DNA from: Cyanobacteria bacterium RUI128
GTDB lineage: Bacteria > Cyanobacteriota > Vampirovibrionia > Gastranaerophilales > Gastranaerophilaceae
Length of the DNA: 10,139 bases
Direction: 5' to 3'
NCBI GenBank assembly: GCA_024695725.1
Contig: JAILHQ010000144.1
Span: forward strand, 1 to 10,139
Shown here in pieces: positions 1 to 6,062 of the stretch. The translations under genes and the position numbers were made by a program. Every line of letters begins with the position of its first letter. Within the stretch, counting starts at the first letter, position 1. The notes beneath the pieces were generated by a model. The model had not been told where the DNA came from. It did no database searches and worked only from the letters and a program-made list of their open reading frames with translations.

Positions 1-1
1 T

Positions 2-88
2 GATAAATACGGCAATAGGTCAAAAGCAAAACCTATACCAAAAAAGTTATTTGAAAAATATAAAAAATATTACAAAGGAGTAATGTAA
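2..88 (+). CDS. 3' end of an upstream gene, very basic C-terminus (possible toxin tip)
   Basis: Only the last 28 codons are in the window, ending in TAA at 86-88. The frame reads DKYGNRSKAKPIPKKLF and then a Tyr/Lys-rich tail ending in GVM; about ten of 28 residues are Lys or Arg. Its stop codon overlaps the ATG of the next gene by one base (TAATG), a typical translational-coupling arrangement. A short basic tail with an 'IPK' element, followed at once by a small acidic gene, is what the ends of polymorphic or contact-dependent toxins look like, so a nuclease-type toxin tip is a reasonable inference. The frame choice is not certain: the neighbouring frame is also open until a TAA at 81-83. 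No catalytic residues can be judged from this fragment. Confidence 0.45.
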   Translation, partial: DKYGNRSKAKPIPKKLFEKYKKYYKGVM

Positions 89-375
89 TGATTAATGGAA
101 ATGTAAATGAATTTTTTGATAATATGTATCACGGTGATGAATTTGAAATATCATACAAAGATAGACAATATTTTATTCAATCTTATTATAAAGATTTTAA
201 AACCTATATACATGAAATCATTGTCAGCCAGACAAATCCAAAAATAGATAATGATACTATTTTTGAGTGTAAGTCTGCTAATCCTCAACAAAATATAGAA
301 AATTTTCAGAACGCAAAAATCTTTGACGGTAAAAGTTTTTGGGAAGTTGAACAAGAGATAACTTGGATTGATTAA
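88..375 (+). CDS. Small acidic protein, probable immunity protein
   Basis: A 95-residue soluble protein with no signal peptide or membrane segment. The ATG at 88 is preceded by a good ribosome binding site, AAAGGAG at 74-80, seven bases upstream. It is rich in Asp, Glu and aromatic residues. Its pattern (an early GDEFEISYKDRQYFIQ strand pair, then a C-terminal FDGKSFWEVEQEITWID block at residues 79-95) resembles small immunity-type proteins found beside polymorphic toxins in gut bacteria; this is recognition from memory, not a search result. Overlap with the very basic upstream reading frame supports a toxin-immunity pair, in which this protein would bind and neutralise its partner in the cytoplasm. 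The alternative is an orphan hypothetical protein. That it is a gene is well supported; the role is inferred. Confidence 0.8.
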   Translation: MINGNVNEFFDNMYHGDEFEISYKDRQYFIQSYYKDFKTYIHEIIVSQTNPKIDNDTIFECKSANPQQNIENFQNAKIFDGKSFWEVEQEITWID

Positions 376-727
376 ATAATATGTTTAACATTTCTTCGTA
401 AACTTGTTTAAAATTTTGAACGAAAAATCAATGGTTTCTAGCTCTTGAAATTTTGCAAAAATAGCCTCTATTGTAATATGCATTTGGCAAACAACGTTTT
501 TAAACAAATTTACTAAAAATTATTAAGTATGCCTAAATGGACTTGAAATTTGATAAAAACAGAGTTAATGTGGTAATGTAAAAAATATTTTTTGAAAATT
601 TTAGGTTTTCAATTAATCATAAACAAAGAATATGAGTTCATTTCTCGTATTCTCTAAATCAGAGTTTGGTTCAAATCCGACTCGCGGGAACTGTTATTAA
701 TACTCAAACTGCAAGATACAATATAGT
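376..727. other. Gene-free AT-rich spacer
   Basis: No reading frame with a plausible start and ribosome binding site is visible on either strand. The stretch is AT-rich, has no clear terminator behind the 88-375 gene, and contains only a possible tRNA 3'-end remnant at 652-689. It may be decayed sequence between an accessory toxin locus and the repeat array that begins at 728. Confidence 0.6.
652..689 (+). pseudogene. Possible tRNA 3'-end remnant (candidate attachment-site core)
   Basis: Positions 665-681 can form a T-arm: stem TTTGG / CCGAC with four of five pairs (one G-U) around the canonical loop TTCAAAT (670-676). It is followed by a seven-base candidate acceptor strand TCGCGGG (682-688) and a discriminator A. 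No matching 5' acceptor strand (CCCGCGA), D-arm or pairing anticodon arm lies upstream, so this is not an intact tRNA. Such 3' halves are often left at integration sites of mobile elements. The match is short and could be chance. Confidence 0.22.
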
Positions 728-1268
728 CTTGCTATATTTTTTTGCTTACCTCACGAGTAATCGCAGTGCGCTGCGCACGTCTCCCCTCTCGCAAAAATGA
801 TACTTAATCATTTTTGTTCGGCACAGTCCGTGAGGTCTCGGGGGTAAATTTTTGAATCTATCCCTTGCTATATTTTTTTGCTTACCTCACGAGTAATCGC
901 TGTGCGCTACGCACGTCTTCCCTCTCACAAAACAACACTCAGTTGTTTTGTTCGGCAGAGTCCGTGAGGTCTCGGGGGTAAATTTTTGAATCTATCACTT
1001 GCTATATTTTTTTGTTTACCTCACGAGTAATCGCTGTGCGCTGCGCACGTCTCCCCTCTCGCAAAAATGATACTTAATCATTTTTGTTCGGCACAGTCCG
1101 TGAGGTCTCGGGGGTAAATTTTTGAATCTATCCCTTGCTATATTTTTTTGTTTACCTCACGAGTAATCGCTGTGCGCTACGCACGTCTTCCCTCTCACAA
1201 AACAACACTCAGTTGTTTTGTTCGGCAGAGTCCGTGAGGTCTCGGGGGTAAATTTTTCGAATCTCTCC
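728..1268. repeat. Tandem array of four ~135-bp structured repeats, order A-B-A-B
   Basis: The units start at 728 (A1, 136 bp), 864 (B1, 134 bp), 998 (A2, 136 bp) and 1134 (B2, 135 bp). A1 and A2 differ at only two positions; B1 and B2 differ by three substitutions and one inserted C, so a ~270-bp A+B block was duplicated recently. Each unit has an outer inverted repeat ACCTCACG / CGTGAGGT, a short hairpin GTGCG-nnn-CGCAC, and a longer hairpin. The longer hairpin differs between types yet stays paired: AAAAATGAT-ACTTA-ATCATTTTT in A and AAAACAAC-ACTCA-GTTGTTTT in B. A T-rich stretch lies at the 5' edge and CGGGGGTAAA near the 3' edge. There is no reading frame. It could be a folded RNA, a MITE/REP-like element, or a protein-binding cruciform. 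Confidence 0.93.
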
Positions 1269-1330
1269 CTTGCTTATAAAATCCTGCAATATTATTTAGC
1301 AAAATTTTTATTTACGTACATTGTATAGAT

Positions 1331-2950
1331 ATGCGCATATTGTTCAACAAAATAAATCAACCGACATTTATGGCTCATACATACAAAGTTGAGCCCAAGG
1401 ATCGCCACGTTTATGTCCAAACGGATAATGAAGATAATTTAGGCGAAAAACCTTATTTTGTCTGGGATATAGATGGGGAAGGTCATGAACAAGAGATGGA
1501 AAAAGAGGGGAACCTGTATACTATTGACAGACAAGGTGGAATTAGACCATTTTATTATTACCATATAGAATACAAAGACACAGGTAAAGTTGATAAGAAA
1601 AATGGGGGCGAATACTGTTACAACCCGATTTCTATGATGCAGAAAGCATCGGTTGCAACACGACTCCAACACAAACAACCTCTGGTTCATACTTTAAAAG
1701 AAGGTAAAACAGTAGGTAAAATAAAATGGGAATCTCCTCATAATTACAATAATGATGATATAACAGAACCTACAATACTTGTTGCCCGAACATTTCATCC
1801 CCAAAAAGATAATAATCCAAATATTGTTGGTCTGATATTTACATCAGATAATATTTCATGTTTTTCTCATCATGCGACACGGCTAAGACAAGAAACTGAT
1901 GTTTGTGGCGCAGTATTGGATCCGAATAAAATTGAAGAATTGAAATCGCTTGACGGTAAAAAAGTAAAACTTGAGATAAAAGATAATAAAATCCATTTTG
2001 AAGAAACTGATAAACCTGCAAAACCAATAGAATACAACAGAACAATTGATGTCCCGAAACTAAAACCTTGTGACAGAATATTGACTTCAAAAGAATATAC
2101 TTCTGATGTAATAGGAGCAAAGGCAGTAAACCTCAGACGACTTGAAGAACTGCAAGAGCTGGGTAAAATTGATGTGATTATTCCAAAATCTATGGCACTA
2201 CCATCTGGTTATTTAGAACCGTTTGCTGGTACTACCAAAATGGAAATAGATAATTATATAAGATATTGGAATGAATGTATGGATAGCGGGAAATTAGATA
2301 ACCTGATAAATACACTAAAAGATAACGGGATTGACGGCAAAAACGGTATAATGGTTCGTTCTGCGTTCAACGGGGAGGATTTACCAAATTATTCCGCTGC
2401 AGGCATTTACAGAACTTTTCCTTCTTATTTAGACCCTGAAGCTCTTTTTGAATGTATTACCTCTGTTGTAGATTCAAAATTCGGTTCCAATGCAGTATAT
2501 TCAAGAAAAATGTATAATATACCGGAAGAAAATATCCAACCGGGAATAATTTTGCAAGAGAGAATAGAACCTGATTATAAATATACTCTTTACACAGATG
2601 ATAAAAAAGGGAATCTGAAAATAGAACTGTATTCAGACAAAAAATGGCGTGATGAAGACGCGGTGCAGCCAAATGTTTTTACATATAACAGAAAAACAGG
2701 AGAATTATCGTATGATTCAATCCAATTGGCATATCCAATGGTTACTTTTGATGAAAATGAGAAAATAGTAGAACTCGAACCGTTAAAATACGATTTATCA
2801 GATAACAAAGAACTCTTTGAACAACTTAAAAAAGTTGCTAAAAATGCTCTTGTAGTAGAAAAAGAGTTTGGCAACGTACCACAAGATATAGAGGGCGGAA
2901 TAAAAGGTAATGATATCTACTTCTGGCAAACACGTAATATCGTGTACTAA
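1331..2950 (+). CDS. Glucan-water-dikinase-like protein (phosphohistidine domain + PEP-synthase-type ATP-binding domain)
   Basis: 539 residues, no signal peptide. Residues ~20-100 look like a beta-rich, aromatic module (PYFVWDIDGEG, then FYYYHIEYKD), possibly a CBM48/CBM20-like carbohydrate-binding fold. Residues ~147-226 match the swivelling phosphohistidine domain: PTILVARTF, then FSHHATRLRQ with the likely catalytic His180, as in LSHVSVRARN of plant glucan water dikinases (GWD). Residues ~256-539 form the pyruvate-phosphate-dikinase-type ATP-binding domain: TSDVIGAKAVNL, MVRSAFNGEDLPNYSAAG (341-358), IILQERI, and PQDIEGG...FWQTR (517-535). The His-before-ATP order and the NGED motif are GWD traits, and no PEP/pyruvate-binding TIM barrel follows, so it is not ppsA or ppdK. 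Transfer of the ATP beta-phosphate to an alpha-glucan is therefore the best guess; the substrate is not shown. No SD precedes the ATG. It converges on the next gene 13 bp downstream. Confidence 0.88.
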   Translation: MRILFNKINQPTFMAHTYKVEPKDRHVYVQTDNEDNLGEKPYFVWDIDGEGHEQEMEKEGNLYTIDRQGGIRPFYYYHIEYKDTGKVDKKNGGEYCYNPISMMQKASVATRLQHKQPLVHTLKEGKTVGKIKWESPHNYNNDDITEPTILVARTFHPQKDNNPNIVGLIFTSDNISCFSHHATRLRQETDVCGAVLDPNKIEELKSLDGKKVKLEIKDNKIHFEETDKPAKPIEYNRTIDVPKLKPCDRILTSKEYTSDVIGAKAVNLRRLEELQELGKIDVIIPKSMALPSGYLEPFAGTTKMEIDNYIRYWNECMDSGKLDNLINTLKDNGIDGKNGIMVRSAFNGEDLPNYSAAGIYRTFPSYLDPEALFECITSVVDSKFGSNAVYSRKMYNIPEENIQPGIILQERIEPDYKYTLYTDDKKGNLKIELYSDKKWRDEDAVQPNVFTYNRKTGELSYDSIQLAYPMVTFDENEKIVELEPLKYDLSDNKELFEQLKKVAKNALVVEKEFGNVPQDIEGGIKGNDIYFWQTRNIVY

Positions 2951-2963
2951 CGACTACCACACA

Positions 2964-3467
2964 TTATAAATGTTTCAATAACGGATTTCTTTTTATCTTA
3001 TCTTTTATCTCATTGACCATATTAATCGGCATATACATTTTTTGATATTCCAAAAAGTCTGCCGTTACCCTTTCACCTTTTTTCAAATTTTCTGTTAATG
3101 ACCCCAGATAAATATTGACCCCCTCGTTTATAAAACGCTTTCCTCTTAAATAATGCTGTATATATGAATCACGTGCCGCAACAGATTGAATATACGGGGT
3201 TTCTATACCTCGATTCATGCAATGCTCTACCTCAATTTGGTCTGCAAGATGCCCAAAATGTTTGTATAATTTTTGATTTTGATTAGTTATATACAACACT
3301 CTTGCACCATTTTTGGTATCTCTTAAATCTACATACCCAATAAAGTGTCTTTCTGATTCGTCAAATACGTTATATCTGGTCATATCAGTGTCAAGGTCAC
3401 TTAAATAATGAGTTTCCTTTGTTATTGATACCGGTACGTCGTGTTTATTTAATACAGAATAAATCAT
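2964..3467 (-). CDS. Unrecognised 167-residue protein, weakly GNAT-like
   Basis: From ATG at 3467 the product has 167 residues. The reading frame stays open to a TTG at 3602 (212 residues), but those extra 45 residues are Cys/Phe-rich, sit in A/T-run DNA and have no ribosome binding site, so I prefer the internal ATG, although it also lacks an SD. Residues ~42-112 run strand (FIGYVDLRD), strand (ARVLYITNQ), a KHFGHLADQIEVEHCMNRGI helix, strand (PYIQSVAA), then SYIQHYLRGKRF. This order recalls the second half of GNAT acetyltransferases, where an aromatic-rich helix and 'GF/RF' end the fold, but the Q/RxxGxG/A acetyl-CoA loop is not clear. The C-terminus is basic (IKDKIKRNPLLKHL). It is convergent with the dikinase-like gene and divergent from the CHAP gene. 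Coding status is good; function unknown. Confidence 0.75.
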   Translation of the reverse strand: MIYSVLNKHDVPVSITKETHYLSDLDTDMTRYNVFDESERHFIGYVDLRDTKNGARVLYITNQNQKLYKHFGHLADQIEVEHCMNRGIETPYIQSVAARDSYIQHYLRGKRFINEGVNIYLGSLTENLKKGERVTADFLEYQKMYMPINMVNEIKDKIKRNPLLKHL

Positions 3468-3606
3468 ACTTATAAAAAAAATCAAAAAATATATTTTGCT
3501 ACCCGAATTGATTTTTTTACAAAAAAAATACGTTACACAACATACATCACTCTTTCTTAACATATGTAAATAATTCCACCTAAAAAAAGCAATTATTCCC
3601 AATGTA

Positions 3607-3619
3607 TATACTTTATATA
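3607..3619 (+). promoter_or_regulatory. Possible -10 region of the CHAP gene
   Basis: TATACT at 3607-3612 and TATATA at 3614-3619 lie 12 and 5 bases before the ATG at 3625. Either would give an mRNA with almost no leader, consistent with the absence of a Shine-Dalgarno site. No good -35 box is visible. The 157-bp divergent spacer (3468-3624) must hold promoters for both flanking genes. Confidence 0.3.
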
Positions 3620-3624
3620 TAAGA

Positions 3625-4518
3625 ATGGCTAAAGTTAATTACACGAATACATTACTATATGCTAACAACGGTGCAAACCAGGGCGGTTTGACACCGCGAA
3701 ATCCTGTTTTGGATTTTTTTGGCATCCTGCCATTGGGTAATTCAACCAACACATCTCAACCACTGACTCAAAATTATCTGCCCGGTGTAACTGCTGCAAA
3801 TTACAGTAGTTCATTACCACCTTTGCCGGGTATGGACTTATTTATGAAGCAGCAACCTACCACACCAATAACTAACCGTCCCAACAGCCCGAGATTTAAA
3901 ATATTGATAAACTGTCCCGGTGTATATACCCCGGGACCGCGATGTGCTACAGCAAGCAGGGGAAGCACATCTGCTCAGTCAAGCGGAAGTTCCGCTGCAA
4001 ACGGAAATACAGAAGTAAGCGCACTTAACCAACAAATGTCAGATAAAGCACACAGTTATGTCGGAAGAGTAAATTCTTCTGCCGAAGGGAACAGATTATT
4101 CTCTCCTGCAGGATATCAAAACACTGAATGGTACAGAAGATACGGCCGCTGGGGCTGGTGTTGCGACTTCGCGGTTCATTGCGCAAAAGATACTCTTGGT
4201 TCAAAATACCCTAGAGATATGATTACATCTTCACCACAGGGGCTTGCAACAGCTGCAGAAAGACATAACGCATATTTAAGAGTCCCATCATCAGACAAAG
4301 CATCATGGCTTACAACTAACGTAAAACCTGGCGATATTATCTACATGAAAGGAAGTGGCGACAGCGGAAAACATATCGCAGTTGTCAACTCTGTTGATGC
4401 TGACGGAACTATCCACGCAACCAGCGGAAACTCAGGCGGCAAGGTTAAAGAAGTAACCTACAATATCAACAAAAATGAAATTTACGGCTTTGTCAGCCTC
4501 TCAAGACTTGCCGCATAA
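3625..4518 (+). CDS. CHAP/NlpC-like cysteine peptidase or amidase, probable peptidoglycan hydrolase
   Basis: 297 residues. Residues 1-135 are low complexity (Asn, Pro, Ser, Gly; for example PLPGMD and a Ser/Ala run near 112-126) and look disordered; no classical signal peptide or lipobox is visible. Residues ~138-296 form the catalytic domain: GWCCDFAVHCAKD (177-189) carries the nucleophile, most likely Cys179 in the WCxxF context, with Cys180 as alternative. VKPGDIIYMKG (233-243) is the usual strand before the active-site His in GKHIAVV (His250), and TSGNS (266-270) can supply the polar third residue. Proteins of this type cut peptide crosslinks or the amide bond of peptidoglycan. Start: ATG without SD, preceded by TATA-like boxes. 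It is transcribed alone, ending at the hairpin at 4567-4605. Export route unknown; the N-terminal tail may serve as a non-classical targeting or linker region. Confidence 0.9.
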   Translation: MAKVNYTNTLLYANNGANQGGLTPRNPVLDFFGILPLGNSTNTSQPLTQNYLPGVTAANYSSSLPPLPGMDLFMKQQPTTPITNRPNSPRFKILINCPGVYTPGPRCATASRGSTSAQSSGSSAANGNTEVSALNQQMSDKAHSYVGRVNSSAEGNRLFSPAGYQNTEWYRRYGRWGWCCDFAVHCAKDTLGSKYPRDMITSSPQGLATAAERHNAYLRVPSSDKASWLTTNVKPGDIIYMKGSGDSGKHIAVVNSVDADGTIHATSGNSGGKVKEVTYNINKNEIYGFVSLSRLAA

Positions 4519-4566
4519 TAAACATTTTTTTTGATTTTATTTTGTGTGTTTATCAGCAAAAAATAA

Positions 4567-4605
4567 ACTATACCTTAATAAAACTTCAAGTATAGTCGTA
4601 TTTTT
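4567..4605 (+). terminator. Probable intrinsic terminator after the CHAP gene
   Basis: ACTATACCTT (4567-4576) pairs with AAGTATAGT (4588-4596), nine pairs with one bulged C, followed by CGTA and a five-T run at 4601-4605. The stem is AT-rich, so strength is doubtful, but its place between the CHAP stop and the next promoter fits. Confidence 0.45.
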
Positions 4606-4626
4606 ATACCTTGCAGAATGTTTTAG

Positions 4627-4635
4627 TGTTATAAT
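4627..4635 (+). promoter_or_regulatory. Extended -10 promoter of the 2-oxoacid:ferredoxin oxidoreductase operon
   Basis: TGTTATAAT at 4627-4635 matches the extended -10 consensus TGnTATAAT at every defined position. TTGCAG at 4611-4616 is too close (13 bp) for a normal -35, which fits an extended -10 promoter. The start point would be near 4642, giving a leader of about 30 bases before the ferredoxin ATG, with AGGGGT at 4662-4667 as its SD-like site. Confidence 0.7.
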
Positions 4636-4671
4636 TTTCTTGTCGGGATTTTTAACAGAACAGGGGTAAAA

Positions 4672-4887
4672 ATGTCACATATAGTAATCGATGAAGACAG
4701 GTGTAAATCTTGTTTTATATGTGTAGGTACGTGTCCTAAGGGTTTAATAAAAAAAAGCAACAGAGTCAGCAAACTCGGTGATAATCTTGTTGAATTTGTT
4801 GACAAAAATAATGAATGTATAGGTTGTGCTATGTGTGCAACAAGATGTCCAGACATGGCTATTACCGAAGTCCACAGGGGTAAATAG
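4672..4887 (+). CDS. 2x[4Fe-4S] ferredoxin, delta subunit of 2-oxoacid:ferredoxin oxidoreductase
   Basis: 71 residues with two full cluster motifs: CKSCFICVGTCP (Cys11, 14, 17, 21) and CIGCAMCATRCP (Cys49, 52, 55, 59). These bind two [4Fe-4S] clusters that carry electrons from the thiamine-diphosphate site of the catalytic subunits to free ferredoxin. Length and spacing are typical of the small KorD/VorD-type subunit. It is the first gene of the operon, 74 bp before the alpha subunit. Its ribosome binding site, AGGGGT, is unusual: it is part of a GGGGTAAA octamer (4663-4670) found throughout this window. A second octamer overlaps its own stop codon (TAG at 4885-4887), opening a G-rich cluster in the spacer. 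Identity is secure; the exact oxoacid served is not. Confidence 0.95.
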   Translation: MSHIVIDEDRCKSCFICVGTCPKGLIKKSNRVSKLGDNLVEFVDKNNECIGCAMCATRCPDMAITEVHRGK

Positions 4888-4910
4888 GGGTAAAAGGGTA
4901 AAGGGGTAAA
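4877..4910 (+). repeat. Clustered GGGGTAAA octamers, G-quadruplex-capable
   Basis: GGGGTAAA occurs at 4877, 4887 and 4903, with a shortened GGGTAAA at 4896. The four G-runs are separated by loops of 6, 5 and 4 bases, which satisfies the usual G3+N1-7 quadruplex pattern. The cluster covers the ferredoxin stop codon and lies in the operon spacer before the alpha-subunit SD, where a folded RNA could affect translation or stability. Confidence 0.75.
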
Positions 4911-4961
4911 TATAATATATATTCCCCAAATTATACCAAACAAAATTAAGAGGAAATAAAA

Positions 4962-6041
4962 TTGACAGAAAAACAACTATTAAAAGGAAATTACGCAATA
5001 GCGGAAGCAGCAGTAAAAGCAGGATGTGAATGTTATTTCGGATATCCGATTACACCGCAGACAGAAATTGGTGAATACCTCAGCGAAAGAATGTACGAAC
5101 TCGGAAGAGGTTATGTCTGTGCAGAAAGTGAACTTGCTGCAATTAACATGGTCATCGGCGCAACCTCTACGGGTGCAAAAGCAATGACTTCTTCATCATC
5201 ATGCGCAGTAGCGCTGATGCAGGAGGCACTCTCTTATGCATGTTCTGACGAATTGCCTGTTGTTTTGGTAAACGTTATGAGAGCCGGCCCGGGATTAGGT
5301 TATATCTATCCTGCACAAGGTGACTATTTCCAGGCTGTATATGGCGGAGGAAACGGAGATTATAAACTTACAGTTTTAGCACCGTCAACCGTTCAAGAAT
5401 GTATTGACTTGACCTACAAGGCTTTCCACTTAGCTCACAAATACAGAAACCCGACCATGGTACTTGCCGACGGGTTATTAGGTCAAATGATGGAACCGGC
5501 AGAGTTTGGAGAATATCCTTATCCTGAAATTGATAATTCTTCTTGGGCTCTTACGGGTGCTAAAGACAGACCAAACAGAAAGATTTATTCCTGCGCAAGA
5601 GATGAAGATAAACACAACGAACATATCAAACGCTTGTTCACAAAATATGAATTGATTGCAAAGGAAGAAACCGAATGGGAAGAATTTAACACGGAAGATG
5701 CAGATGTTATTCTTGTAGCCTTTGGCAGTATGACAAGAAATATCAAGGCTTCAATGAAAGCCCTGAGAGAACAGGGTATCAAAGCAGGTGCTTTCAGGCC
5801 GGTGACTTTGTCACCATTCCCGAGTCAAAGACTTAACGAATTAGCAGACAGATGCAAACAGTTTGTTGTCGTGGAAATGAACATGGGTCAAATGATTAAC
5901 GATGTAAGACTCGCAATTAACGGAAAAGCAGAAGTTAATCTGGTTAACAGACCGGTTGGACAATGGCTCAGTGTCGAAGAAATTACAGAAGGGGTAAATA
6001 ATATATTGAGTAATACCCCAAAAGTCTATGCAAACGTATAA
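4962..6041 (+). CDS. vorB: 2-oxoacid:ferredoxin oxidoreductase alpha subunit (3-methyl-2-oxobutanoate type, VorB)
   Basis: 359 residues beginning at TTG (4962); the SD AAGAGG at 4948-4953 is correctly spaced and no nearby ATG fits. Residues ~8-180 carry the pyrimidine-binding (thiamine-diphosphate) domain with GYPITPQTEIGEYL (27-40), AESELAAINM (54-63), TSSSS (76-80) and RAGPGLG...QGDYFQA; the C-terminal third is the transketolase-C-like domain II. Together with the beta subunit it forms the active site that decarboxylates a 2-oxoacid to acyl-CoA, reducing ferredoxin. The close likeness to the VorB group suggests branched-chain 2-oxoacids such as 2-oxoisovalerate, but 2-oxoglutarate (KorA) cannot be excluded by reading. 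A GGGGTAAA octamer is embedded in the coding sequence at 5991. The beta gene starts 21 bp after its stop. Confidence 0.93.
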   Translation: MTEKQLLKGNYAIAEAAVKAGCECYFGYPITPQTEIGEYLSERMYELGRGYVCAESELAAINMVIGATSTGAKAMTSSSSCAVALMQEALSYACSDELPVVLVNVMRAGPGLGYIYPAQGDYFQAVYGGGNGDYKLTVLAPSTVQECIDLTYKAFHLAHKYRNPTMVLADGLLGQMMEPAEFGEYPYPEIDNSSWALTGAKDRPNRKIYSCARDEDKHNEHIKRLFTKYELIAKEETEWEEFNTEDADVILVAFGSMTRNIKASMKALREQGIKAGAFRPVTLSPFPSQRLNELADRCKQFVVVEMNMGQMINDVRLAINGKAEVNLVNRPVGQWLSVEEITEGVNNILSNTPKVYANV

Positions 6042-6062
6042 AAGTAAAAAGGAATATAAAAG

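Noticed and set aside
3..83. Alternative reading frame at the left edge ending in TAA at 81-83
   Set aside because: Also open, but lacks the TAATG coupling and the toxin-like basic ending; the choice remains uncertain.
652..689. Functional tRNA gene
   Set aside because: No 5' acceptor strand, D-arm or pairing anticodon arm upstream.
728..1268. CRISPR array
   Set aside because: Units are about 135 bp, adjoin without unique spacers, and fall into two alternating types; this is a tandem repeat, not repeat-spacer architecture.
1331..2950. PEP synthase (ppsA) or pyruvate phosphate dikinase (ppdK)
   Set aside because: The phosphohistidine domain precedes the ATP-binding domain and there is no C-terminal PEP/pyruvate TIM barrel.
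3468..3602. N-terminal extension of the minus-strand gene from a TTG at 3602
   Set aside because: No SD, unusual Cys/Phe-rich composition and A/T homopolymer DNA; the ATG at 3467 leaves a normal divergent promoter region. Not fully excluded.
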